Under the pieces are notes generated by a model. It had not been told where the DNA came from. It did no database searches and saw only the letters and a program-made list of their open reading frames with translations. The position numbers and the translations under genes are program-made. DNA of 8,692 nt from Cytophagales bacterium. GTDB taxonomy: Bacteria > Bacteroidota > Bacteroidia > Cytophagales > Cyclobacteriaceae. Location of the stretch: NCBI GenBank assembly GCA_027317105.1, contig DAHVFH010000131.1:1-8692 (forward strand), read 5' to 3'. Positions 1 to 7,023 of this stretch are shown piece after piece (the stretch's first letter is position 1; every line of letters starts with the position of its first letter).

Positions 1-1645
1 TGTATATACATTACAGCCGCTTACGGCAATTCATCTCGACCCAACAAATTTAGAATTTACGATCACGCCAAGTGGTAACTTGAAATATGTTTACATCCTT
101 TCTTTCATCGCGCTTTTGATTGTGGTTATTGCCTGTATCAATTTCATGAATCTCGCCACCGCCCGATCGGCTGAACGCGCTCGCGAAGTAGGTGTGCGGA
201 AAGTAATGGGCTCCTTCAGAGGCCAACTAATTGCTCAATTTCTTACTGAAGCGATATTGTTATCATTGGTCGGAACTGCCATAGCGATGGTGGCGGTCTA
301 TTTGCTTTTGCCTTCTTTTAATGATTTAGTTGAAAAACAACTCCAATTTGTTTTGAGTCCTGATATTATTTTAGCGCTAGTGGGGTTTGCCTTGTTTGTT
401 GGAATACTCGCGGGTTTGTACCCTGCATTTGCGTTGAGCAGTTACAGCCCCGTAGTCGTTATGAAAAGCAATTTTTCCGGAAGTAGCAAAGGCTCGTGGC
501 TACGCAGCGGGCTAGTTGTCTTCCAGTTTATGATTTCAATCGTACTTATCGTGGGGACAATTGTGGTGAGACGCCAAATGAAATTCATGCAAAATAAGAA
601 CCTGGGCTTTAATAAAGAACAAGTGTTAATGGTGAAAAGGGCTTTCGCGCTGGATAAAAAATCGGAGACATTCATTGAAGAGATAAAGAGAATGAGCGAG
701 GTTGAATCCGCAGCAGCCACGAGCTCAAGGGTTGGCAACCGAGATGATGTGTTTGGTGCGCAGTTTCAACCGGAAGGTTCGAGCGAAATCCTTACCGTAA
801 AATCGATGGTAATTGACGATGATTTTGCTGGAGCAATCGGTTTTAGAGTGAAAGAAGGAAGGATGTTCGCAAAGGAAACAAACGACTCGCTCAATGTGTT
901 GTTGAATGAAACCGCGGCCAAAACTATGGGGATGGCCAACCCGATTGGCAGGAAGCTCTCCCAAGTAAACAACAATCCTGATGGTAGCATCACGACTCTT
1001 TATTTCACGGTGGTAGGCGTAGTGATTGATTTTCATTTTCAATCGTTGCGTGATGAAATCACGCCTTTGGTAATCTATAATAAAGAATTATTTGGGAAAC
1101 AGGCGGCCAGCAATTATGTGGCTATCCGATTGAAACCCAATCGATTGCAAGAGGCTATTACCAAAATTGAAAAGAGGTGGAAAGCGATGGTGCCTAGCCA
1201 ACCTTTTAAATATGAATTTCTTGATGAAAATCTAAATCAAGGCTATGCGGAAGAAGCGCGCTCTGGAAAAATGTTTGCTGTCTTTTCTTCGTTGGCAATT
1301 ATTATCGCTTGTGTGGGCCTGTTCGGTTTATCGGCCTATACCTCAAGTCTTCGCACAAAAGAAATAGGCATTAGAAAAGTGCTTGGGTCATCCGTGGGCG
1401 AGATCGTTGTTTTGTTGTCGAAGGATTTTACTAGGTTGGTACTTATTGCCTTTGTGCTGGCTACTCCCCTTGCCTGGTGGATGATGAATACCTGGCTCCA
1501 GGGTTTTGCCTATCGAATTGCTTTAGGAATAAACTCCTTTTTCGTTGCCGGATTTTTGGCCCTGGGTATTGCATTGCTGACGGTGAGCTATCAATCCGTT
1601 AAGGCTGCCATTGTAAATCCAGTGAAGTCACTTAAAAGCGAATGA
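1..1645 (+). CDS. FtsX/MacB-like ABC transporter permease, C-terminal part (5' end outside window)
   Basis: Membrane permease subunit of a MacB/FtsX-type ABC exporter, inner membrane. The frame is open from base 2, so the gene starts left of the window and a TTG at 80 is internal; about 548 residues are present, whereas this Bacteroidota family is usually near 800. Counting from base 2, the end of the first periplasmic domain (LQPLTAIHLD) is followed by membrane segments at about 29-50, 83-105, 122-145 and 169-190, a second periplasmic domain, and segments at about 424-446, 478-499 and 510-530. The FtsX core motif occurs twice, EVGVRKVMGS after the first helix and EIGIRKVLGS (about 454-463) after the fifth, so this is the fused two-FtsX form. 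The tail NPVKSLKSE is typical of the family. No ATP-binding motifs are present; the ATPase partner must be elsewhere. The substrate cannot be inferred. It converges on the envelope cluster and is probably unrelated to it. Confidence 0.93.
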   Translation, partial: VYTLQPLTAIHLDPTNLEFTITPSGNLKYVYILSFIALLIVVIACINFMNLATARSAERAREVGVRKVMGSFRGQLIAQFLTEAILLSLVGTAIAMVAVYLLLPSFNDLVEKQLQFVLSPDIILALVGFALFVGILAGLYPAFALSSYSPVVVMKSNFSGSSKGSWLRSGLVVFQFMISIVLIVGTIVVRRQMKFMQNKNLGFNKEQVLMVKRAFALDKKSETFIEEIKRMSEVESAAATSSRVGNRDDVFGAQFQPEGSSEILTVKSMVIDDDFAGAIGFRVKEGRMFAKETNDSLNVLLNETAAKTMGMANPIGRKLSQVNNNPDGSITTLYFTVVGVVIDFHFQSLRDEITPLVIYNKELFGKQAASNYVAIRLKPNRLQEAITKIEKRWKAMVPSQPFKYEFLDENLNQGYAEEARSGKMFAVFSSLAIIIACVGLFGLSAYTSSLRTKEIGIRKVLGSSVGEIVVLLSKDFTRLVLIAFVLATPLAWWMMNTWLQGFAYRIALGINSFFVAGFLALGIALLTVSYQSVKAAIVNPVKSLKSE

Positions 1646-1671
1646 ATTTTACACGTCAAGGCTGAGGCAAT

Positions 1672-1705
1672 AAAAAAAGCCACCCTAAATTCTAAGGCGG
1701 CTTTT
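1672..1705. terminator. Bidirectional intrinsic terminator between converging genes
   Basis: AAAAGCCACC (1675-1684) pairs with GGCGGCTTTT (1696-1705): ten positions with a single A/C mismatch and an 11-nt loop. Read on the minus strand the stem is followed by seven T residues (complement of 1672-1678), a strong intrinsic terminator for the ompH end of the envelope cluster. Read on the plus strand the stem ends in four T, a weaker stop for the permease, which ends 26 nt before the A-tract. The hairpin lies in the 77-nt gap (1646-1722) between the two converging stop codons. Confidence 0.82.
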
Positions 1706-1722
1706 AAGAAATAAAGATGATT

Positions 1723-2280
1723 CTATTTTGTCGGAGGAGCAACAACCGGTGGAGCGGGTGTTATACCTAGTTTTTTTAGCACCAAATCAGAAATGTTATT
1801 TTTTGAGTCGTTGAATAACAGAATATCTCCACCATTTGCTAATTGGGGACTTAAAATAAAAGAATATCCGTTTTCTTTTGCTACCTCTTCGATAGCAGAT
1901 CCAATTTTTTTATAGATCGGATCCATAAGGTCAGTTTGTTTCTTTTGATAAGAAGATTGAGCGTCCTGTTTAAATTTTTCAATGTTTTGTTGCAATCCGG
2001 CAAGTTCCCTCTCCTTATCAGTTTTGATGGCATCAGGTGTAGTGGCAGGCATGCCCTGATAGGCTTTAAGCTTGGCCTGATAGTCATCATATTTGGCCTT
2101 CAACTGGTTTTCTAATTGAGAGGCATGAGTCTTGAGTTCACTATCAAGCCTTTTAAATTCTGGTAATTGGCTAAGGATGTAATCCGATTCGGCATAGCCA
2201 ATTTTCTGTGGGGTTTCGGTGCTTTGTGCGCTGGAGGTGATCAAAACCCCACAGAAAAGTGCAATTAATAAAGTTCTCAT
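1723..2280 (-). CDS. OmpH/Skp-family periplasmic chaperone, third copy
   Basis: Predicted periplasmic holdase for unfolded outer-membrane proteins. The 185-residue product starts with a signal peptide ending SSA|Q (cleavage after residue 18). KIGYAESDYILSQLPEF follows, matching the first strand and helix of the OmpH/Skp fold, where the hydrophobic strand precedes the coiled-coil arms. Residues about 40-135 are charged and helical (KAKYDDYQAKLKAYQ, then SSYQKKQTDLMDPIYKKI), and the C-terminal strand region is NGYSFILSP then NISDLVLKKLG. A proline-rich tail, TPAPPVVAPPTK, extends past the fold. It is a close paralogue of the gene at 2337-2891, about 75-80% identical by eye with a one-residue gap near residue 25. 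It is the last gene of the minus-strand cluster, 56 nt after its twin and just before the terminator. ATG start; stop TAG. Whether it acts with BamA is inferred from family and position. Confidence 0.9.
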   Translation of the reverse strand: MRTLLIALFCGVLITSSAQSTETPQKIGYAESDYILSQLPEFKRLDSELKTHASQLENQLKAKYDDYQAKLKAYQGMPATTPDAIKTDKERELAGLQQNIEKFKQDAQSSYQKKQTDLMDPIYKKIGSAIEEVAKENGYSFILSPQLANGGDILLFNDSKNNISDLVLKKLGITPAPPVVAPPTK

Positions 2281-2336
2281 TTTAAGTTAGTTAAGTATTT
2301 ATGACCAGGATTACATTTTTCATTCAAAAGCGAATT

Positions 2337-2891
2337 TTATTTTGTTGGTATTGCCGGGGGCGCAGGTGTCACGCCCAATTTCTTTAAAACCAGATCTGAA
2401 ATATTGTACTTCTCATCATTGTATAAAATTACATCACCCACATTTTGTATCTGTGGATTAATGATAAATGAATACCCATTTTCTTTGGCCACTTCTTCAA
2501 CCGCTTTTGAAATTTTTTTATAAATCGGATCCATTAAATCCGTTTGCTTTTTTTGATACGAAGATTGAGCGTCCTGTTGAAACTTTTGCATGTTCTCTTG
2601 CAAAGCAGTTAGCTCTCTTTCCTTATCGGCTTTGATAGCATCCGGTGTAGTAGTAGGCAGACCCTGATAAGCCTTTAGCTTAGCCTGATAGTCGTCATAT
2701 TTTGCCTTCATTTGGCTCTCTAATTGTGTTCCATGGGTCTTCAGCTCACTGTCTATTTTTTTAAATTCTGGCAGTTGACTAACGATATAATCAGTTTCTG
2801 CGTATCCAATTTTCTGAACCGGGTGGCCCGTACTTTGCGCTTTCGCAGTTATTAAAAATCCACAAAATAGCACGACTAACAATGTTCTCAT
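2337..2891 (-). CDS. OmpH/Skp-family periplasmic chaperone, second copy
   Basis: Predicted periplasmic Skp-like chaperone of 184 residues. The signal peptide ends AKA|Q (after residue 18); a Cys at residue 10 follows Phe and does not form a lipobox. The OmpH core begins at KIGYAETDYIVSQLPEF, continues through a Lys/Glu/Gln-rich coiled coil (about residues 40-135) and ends with NGYSFIINP and NISDLVLKKLG, then the tail TPAPPAIPTK. Compared with the first copy (2906-3442), it has a longer Pro-rich end and lacks the Gly/Phe-rich stretch in the second arm, so it belongs with the third copy as a pair. ATG start, 14 nt after the preceding ompH stop, with leader TAAACCAACGTAAA and no clear Shine-Dalgarno sequence, as is usual in Bacteroidota. 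Probably cotranscribed with bamA. Confidence 0.91.
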   Translation of the reverse strand: MRTLLVVLFCGFLITAKAQSTGHPVQKIGYAETDYIVSQLPEFKKIDSELKTHGTQLESQMKAKYDDYQAKLKAYQGLPTTTPDAIKADKERELTALQENMQKFQQDAQSSYQKKQTDLMDPIYKKISKAVEEVAKENGYSFIINPQIQNVGDVILYNDEKYNISDLVLKKLGVTPAPPAIPTK

Positions 2892-2905
2892 TTTACGTTG
2901 GTTTA

Positions 2906-3442
2906 TTATTTTACTTTATCATTTGGATCACCTAGACCCAGTTCTTCTAAAACAAAATCGGTATAATCATGACGAGGGTCTGTATACATCATCACCAATT
3001 CACCAGCCTTGTCGAATACAATAGCCAGACGGTTGGCTTTTGATACTTTGCCTACGGCATCAAATACTTTGTCCATCAAAGGTTTAATCAATTCTTGTTT
3101 TTTCAAAAAAAAGAGGCCTCCAAATCCAAAAACTTTTTTTTGATACGCTTTTAACTCAGTTTCCTTCTTTTTTATCTCTGTCTGCCGTTCCTGCCTCATC
3201 TCCTCTGTTAATAAAACCTGCTCGGCCTGATACATGGCGTAAAGACCGTCTACTTTTAGTTGCATTTCTTCAATTTCCTTTTGCCAAGCGGCAGAAAACT
3301 GTTCGATTTCATTCTGGGCTTTAGCATATTCCGGCATTTTGTTCAGTATGAACTCGGAGTCGATATAACCGAACTTCTGAGCTAGACCAAAATTCAGGCC
3401 GAAAAAAAGCAAAATGCCTGTAAGGACAATATTTTTTTTCAT
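2906..3442 (-). CDS. skp: OmpH/Skp-family periplasmic chaperone, first copy, next to bamA
   Basis: Skp/OmpH-type chaperone that would bind unfolded outer-membrane proteins in the periplasm and hand them to BamA. The 178-residue product has a signal peptide ending GLA|Q (after residue 21), followed by KFGYIDSEFILNKMPEYAKA, the typical start of Bacteroidota OmpH. A long coiled coil (about 40-105) leads to a Gly/Phe-rich hinge VFGFGGLFFLKKQELIKP, then the C-terminal part (LAIVFDKAGELVMMY, DYTDFVLEELGL). The FG..G.LF.K.QELI.P hinge is a recurrent feature of this branch and separates it from the two downstream copies, with which it shares only modest identity. ATG start only 3 nt after the bamA stop (TGAAAGATG), so translation is probably coupled to bamA. 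The skp symbol is by family and context; the name ompH is equally used. Confidence 0.92.
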   Translation of the reverse strand: MKKNIVLTGILLFFGLNFGLAQKFGYIDSEFILNKMPEYAKAQNEIEQFSAAWQKEIEEMQLKVDGLYAMYQAEQVLLTEEMRQERQTEIKKKETELKAYQKKVFGFGGLFFLKKQELIKPLMDKVFDAVGKVSKANRLAIVFDKAGELVMMYTDPRHDYTDFVLEELGLGDPNDKVK

Positions 3443-3445
3443 CTT

Positions 3446-6181
3446 TCAACGGATCTGATTTCCAATCGTAAAGGCGAATTGTGTACCACTTGGTTTGCTG
3501 GCATTCGGTAGGGTATCAAATCCATAGCCCCAGTTTAGCCCGATTAGCCCAAATGCTGGCATAAAAATCCTTGCGCCAAAACCCGCTGTACGATAAAGAT
3601 TAAACGGATTAAAGTCCCGATAATTATTCCAATTATTGCCCGCTTCAGTAAAAACGAAAGAATAAACGGTTGCGGCCTGGCTTGTAACTACCGGATAGCG
3701 CAATTCCATGCTAAATTTATTGTAAATGATCCCGCCCGTTATGCCATTGGAGGTTGTTGATCCATAAAGTGCATACAAGGGGGGAGTAACCTGGTTGTTT
3801 TGATATCCCCTTAGTCCAATAATATCCTGCCCAAGAACAAAAGAATTAAATCCACCGGTCAGGCCAGCTCCTCCCATTAGGAAGCGCTCAAAAGGACCCG
3901 GTCCTCCAATCTTGTTATTATAGGTGCCGATGTAACCAAAATTTGCCTTCGTTTCAATAACTAGGCTGCGGCCTTCAGGCTTCTTGCTTCCCAATACTTT
4001 AACATAAAACTTGGAGTCAAACATCCATTTATGGAGTTCGAGCCAATTGTATTTTACATTAACATCAGTGTAATAACCCGACGGTCTAAAGAGAGAATAA
4101 GGAGGTGTAAGGTCAAGTGCCAACGAGATAAGAGATCCCGAAGTAGGGTACATAGGATTATCAACACTGTTCCGAGATAGCGTTGTCTTGAAAATGATAC
4201 TATTGGTGGTTCCGACTGCGGGCAGAACGGTGTTATTTGTCCCAAAATAATTATGGTAATCATAAATTAAATAGGAGAGTGAATGCGTCAAAGTGAAGTA
4301 GGTATCTGGCCACTCAAGCCTACGGCCAAAGCCAATAGTAATTCCGTTTTGGGAAAGATAGGGGCTATTTCCGTAATTAAATGAAATGCCAGAGCGCCCT
4401 GTAGGAATACGAGATTTTGAATGGTTAAGGCTGATTGTAAGGGAATTAGGTCTTTTGCCTCCAAACCAAGGTTCTGTGAAGGATAAACTATAACTCGAAA
4501 AGGATTGCCCATTGGCTTGCGCTTGTATAGACAAGCGTTGACCATCCCCCACGGGTAAAGGGCGCCATTTGTCAAAATGAGCTACGTTTCTCATTGAAAA
4601 ATTGTTGAACGTTAACCCTACTGTGCCGACAAACCCATAATAACCTCCCCAACCACCCGACAACTGTACTTGGTCGTTGGATTGTTCTTCCACTTTCCAT
4701 CCAACGTTTACCGTTCCGTTCGCAGGATTTGGACGAATATCTTGTTCTATTTTTTGAGGGCTAAAATAGCCCATTTGTGATAATTGTTGCTGAGTTCGTA
4801 TAATGTCCGATCTACGGAATTTTTGACCAGGTATGGTAGTAAGTTCTCTGCGTATAACGTGTTCGCTGGTCCGATCATTACCGGCAATTGTTACCTGGTC
4901 AAGCGTGGCTTGATCTCCTTCAAAGATCCGCATCTCTACATCGATGGAGTCTCCTACAACGGAAACCTCAACGGGGTTGACATGAAAAAACAAATACCCA
5001 TTGTCCATATAAAGCCCGCTGATGTCTGCCCCTCCTTTAGGATTGAAGGTTGTTTTTTTGTCGATAGCCTCCTGGCTATAGACATCGCCTTTTTTTATGT
5101 CAAGCACCTTGTTGAGTGTGGCAGCAGAGTAAAGGTAGTTTCCTGTCCAGAAGATATTTCGAAAATAGTATTTATGGCCTTCATTGATTTTTATTTTCAC
5201 ATCAATGTTGGCGTAATTATTCTTGATGAGTGTGTCAGAAACGAGGCCAGCATCCCGAAAACCTTCTTCATTGAGGTAGGTTACTATTTTCTTTTTGTCC
5301 TCTTCGTATTCAGCCCGAATAAATTTGGAACTATGTAAAACATTTAACTTCACATTGTCATTAAGGAATACTTTCAGGTCTTTCCAACTCATTTGTCTGC
5401 TGGAATCAAAATATTCTTTAACGTACCGAGGTTTAAAATAAATAAGATTTCCGAGCAATAGTCGGTGGATCATGAATCGGGCGCGTTCGTGCGTTTTCTT
5501 CATTTTACTTTTAAGGGCGGTGGCCGAAATTTGATTGTTTCCTTCAAAGTAGATGTTGTTTACTTTTACCTTAGCCTGAACATCCACATCAATCTTTAAC
5601 CGTATGCCTCCCCGATTGAGTGTATCTTTTTCTTTTGTAATTTTTACTTGTGTATTTAAAAAGCCTTTTTTTACAAAGTGACGTTTAACCGAGCTTTCTG
5701 CATTGCGGATCATGGCATCGGTAACAATTTTTCCACGAATTAACCGCATGTCTTCTTTCAAGGAAGCTTGTTTGCTTTGGGAAAGCCCGTGAAAATAAAA
5801 ATCAGTAAGCCGTGGACGTTCGGTAAGCCTTACGGTGATGTAGACGTTAGTGCCTTCAATGCGGTCGGCAGAAATGGTAACATCACCCACGAGGCCGTGT
5901 TTCCAAAGTTTACGAACGGCATTGGCAGTAGCAGAGCCAGGGATTTTTATTTTATCCCCAATCTTAAGTCCGGTCAATGAGATCATTGCATTTTTATCAA
6001 GGACATTAAGACCGACAACTTCAATGCCAGCGATCGTATATTCCGAAGGGCTTAAGTAGTTCAGCGTGGAGGGTTGATGAAGCTCGCGCGAAATTGTTGG
6101 CGTACTCCTTTTTCGGAATTGAGCCAGGGCCGAATAAATAAAAAATAACGTAAAAAACGAAATCAGTAAAATCCTCTTCAT
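3446..6181 (-). CDS. bamA: Outer-membrane protein assembly factor BamA (Omp85)
   Basis: Central Omp85 insertase that folds beta-barrel proteins into the outer membrane. The chosen ATG gives 911 residues with a clear signal peptide (MKRILLISFF...; cleavage after A20 in ALA|Q); the same frame is open 63 nt further upstream, but that would overlap uppS and bury the signal peptide. Five POTRA domains can be laid out at about 48-122, 124-205, 206-335, 337-423 and 425-499, followed by the barrel at about 505-911. The hallmark loop-6 motif is LRGY (residues 790-793, equivalent to VRGF/VRGY). Other family marks are GNDRTSEHVIRRELTT in POTRA5, FTEPWFGGKRPNSLT early in the barrel, FTEAGNNW near the end, and the final strand FAFTIGNQIR. 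POTRA3 holds an unusual insertion (about 231-285). Starts 5 nt after the uppS stop and ends 3 nt before ompH, so it is tightly operonic. Essential in characterised bacteria. Confidence 0.96.
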   Translation of the reverse strand: MKRILLISFFTLFFIYSALAQFRKRSTPTISRELHQPSTLNYLSPSEYTIAGIEVVGLNVLDKNAMISLTGLKIGDKIKIPGSATANAVRKLWKHGLVGDVTISADRIEGTNVYITVRLTERPRLTDFYFHGLSQSKQASLKEDMRLIRGKIVTDAMIRNAESSVKRHFVKKGFLNTQVKITKEKDTLNRGGIRLKIDVDVQAKVKVNNIYFEGNNQISATALKSKMKKTHERARFMIHRLLLGNLIYFKPRYVKEYFDSSRQMSWKDLKVFLNDNVKLNVLHSSKFIRAEYEEDKKKIVTYLNEEGFRDAGLVSDTLIKNNYANIDVKIKINEGHKYYFRNIFWTGNYLYSAATLNKVLDIKKGDVYSQEAIDKKTTFNPKGGADISGLYMDNGYLFFHVNPVEVSVVGDSIDVEMRIFEGDQATLDQVTIAGNDRTSEHVIRRELTTIPGQKFRRSDIIRTQQQLSQMGYFSPQKIEQDIRPNPANGTVNVGWKVEEQSNDQVQLSGGWGGYYGFVGTVGLTFNNFSMRNVAHFDKWRPLPVGDGQRLSIQAQANGQSFSSYSLSFTEPWFGGKRPNSLTISLNHSKSRIPTGRSGISFNYGNSPYLSQNGITIGFGRRLEWPDTYFTLTHSLSYLIYDYHNYFGTNNTVLPAVGTTNSIIFKTTLSRNSVDNPMYPTSGSLISLALDLTPPYSLFRPSGYYTDVNVKYNWLELHKWMFDSKFYVKVLGSKKPEGRSLVIETKANFGYIGTYNNKIGGPGPFERFLMGGAGLTGGFNSFVLGQDIIGLRGYQNNQVTPPLYALYGSTTSNGITGGIIYNKFSMELRYPVVTSQAATVYSFVFTEAGNNWNNYRDFNPFNLYRTAGFGARIFMPAFGLIGLNWGYGFDTLPNASKPSGTQFAFTIGNQIR

Positions 6182-6186
6182 CAGGC

Positions 6187-6930
6187 TCAGGCAATTGGGG
6201 TCAACACTTTTCCAAATCTTCGTTCTCTTTTTTGATAGGCACAAATGGCTTCGTATAAATCTTCTTTTCGGAAGTCAGGCCAAAGTTTGGAGGTAATATA
6301 CAATTCAGTGTAAGCAATTTGCCACAATAAAAAGTTACTTATTCGCATTTCGCCACTTGTTCGGATAAGCAACTCAGGATCCGGTATTCCTCTAGTCTCC
6401 AGGTTCTCTTCAATGAGCTGCTCATTTACTTGTAAAGGATCAACGATCCCATTTTTTACTTGTTCTGCTATTTTTTGCATTGCTTTAACAATCTCCATCC
6501 GGCCACTGTAACTCAATGCCAACAGTAGGGTAAGTCCCGTATTATTTTTTGTGCTTTCTACGGCTTCCAGCAAATTCATTTGACAAATTTTAGGGAGACT
6601 GTTCACCTCTCCGATTATTTTCAACTTCACCTGGTTTTTCAACAACGATTTGATTTCATTCTTTAATGTGTTCACCAAAAGCTCCATTAGCCCATCTACC
6701 TCCTCTTTAGGCCTGCCCCAATTCTCTGTGCTAAAGGCATACAGCGTAAGGAACTTAACGCCCAATTCTCCGGCAGCTTCAGTAATTTCTTTTACTGATT
6801 GAACCGCATTTCGATGCCCAAAAATGCGTGCAGCACCCTTTTTATTGGCCCATCGCCCATTACCGTCCATGATAACGGCAATGTGCTCGGGCAAATTGCC
6901 AAAGTCAATATTTTCCCTAAAACTTGCCAC
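6187..6930 (-). CDS. uppS: (Di-trans,poly-cis) undecaprenyl diphosphate synthase, isoprenyl transferase
   Basis: Cytosolic cis-prenyltransferase that adds isopentenyl units to farnesyl diphosphate to make the C55 carrier for peptidoglycan and surface polysaccharides. The 247-residue product has the usual length. Visible motifs: HIAVIMDGNGRWA (catalytic Asp22), GH at 38-39, LYAFSTENWGRP (Asn70, Trp71, Arg73), LALSYSGR (137-144), RTSGEMRISNFLLWQ (190-204), Glu209 in TELY and LWPDF (216-220), all matching the active site of the family. Position 145 after SGR is Met where Trp is usual. The start is GTG at 6928-6930: no ATG or TTG lies upstream in frame before a stop at 6997-6999, and the next Met is inside the catalytic motif. 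A TAnnTTTG promoter box ends 7 nt upstream of this GTG. The bamA start lies 5 nt beyond its stop. Confidence 0.96.
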   Translation of the reverse strand: MASFRENIDFGNLPEHIAVIMDGNGRWANKKGAARIFGHRNAVQSVKEITEAAGELGVKFLTLYAFSTENWGRPKEEVDGLMELLVNTLKNEIKSLLKNQVKLKIIGEVNSLPKICQMNLLEAVESTKNNTGLTLLLALSYSGRMEIVKAMQKIAEQVKNGIVDPLQVNEQLIEENLETRGIPDPELLIRTSGEMRISNFLLWQIAYTELYITSKLWPDFRKEDLYEAICAYQKRERRFGKVLTPIA

Positions 6931-6937
6931 AGGGCTG

Positions 6938-6945
6938 CAAAAGTA
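6938..6945 (-). promoter_or_regulatory. Candidate Bacteroidota -7 promoter box upstream of uppS
   Basis: On the minus strand this reads TACTTTTG, an exact match to the Bacteroidota sigma-70 -7 consensus TAnnTTTG. Only seven bases (CAGCCCT) separate it from the uppS GTG, so initiation at the usual distance would fall at or beside the start codon. A convincing -33 TTG at about 19-20 bp upstream is not visible; the nearest candidate is a TGG/CTGG about 15 bp away. It sits in the 93-nt gap (6931-7023), the widest in the minus-strand cluster, which also has AT-rich sequence (TTTATAAAAA) just upstream of the box. No strong terminator for the preceding DUF6089 gene is evident in the gap, so read-through plus a local promoter is likely. 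Confidence 0.5.
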
Positions 6946-7023
6946 GCCAATTTTTATAAACCAGCCATGGGTCTTACACCCGAAGGATGGATGTTTTTAA
7001 AACCAAAAAAGTTTTAACCCCGA

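Larger units (their letters stand above)
1723..2905 (-). repeat. Tandem gene duplication of the last two ompH genes
   Basis: Two copies in direct orientation, starts 611 nt apart. The similarity covers the whole coding sequence and extends into the 14-nt leader before each ATG: TAAACCAACGTAAA for the copy at 2891 and TTAACTAACTTAAA for the copy at 2280 (11 of 14 identical). Within the genes, blocks such as the 19-nt GAAGATTGAGCGTCCTGTT (1952-1970 and 2560-2578, plus-strand reading) are identical, while many third codon positions differ. The duplication is therefore not brand new. The unit includes leader plus gene. Confidence 0.85.

Noticed and set aside
80..82. TTG at position 80 as the start of the permease
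   Set aside because: The frame is open to the window's left edge and the upstream codons (LQPLTAIHLD...PSGN) are conserved permease sequence, so this is an internal Leu.
725..1042. 105-codon minus-strand open frame inside the permease gene
   Set aside because: Overlaps the second periplasmic domain of a clear FtsX/MacB permease and shows no protein family features.
2281..2336. Possible promoter between the two duplicated ompH genes
   Set aside because: The sequence is AT-rich but has no TAnnTTTG box; the nearest, CGCTTTTG, lacks the TA, so I do not call one.
2862..2864. Cys at residue 10 of the second OmpH copy as a lipoprotein attachment site
   Set aside because: The preceding residues are Val-Leu-Phe, and Phe at -1 does not fit a lipobox; a normal AKA|Q cleavage site follows.
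4784..5338. 184-codon plus-strand open frame antisense to bamA
   Set aside because: It lies wholly inside the well-supported bamA frame on the other strand, has no recognisable domain or plausible leader, and its composition is that of a mirror frame.
6182..6244. N-terminal extension of BamA by 21 residues
   Set aside because: It would overlap uppS and place the signal peptide internally; the Met at 6181 begins a typical signal peptide right after the uppS stop.
6946..7023. Terminator after the smaller DUF6089 gene
   Set aside because: Only weak short repeats (GGGT-gtaag-ACCC, AAAAC-GTTTT) are present without a GC-rich stem followed by a T-run.
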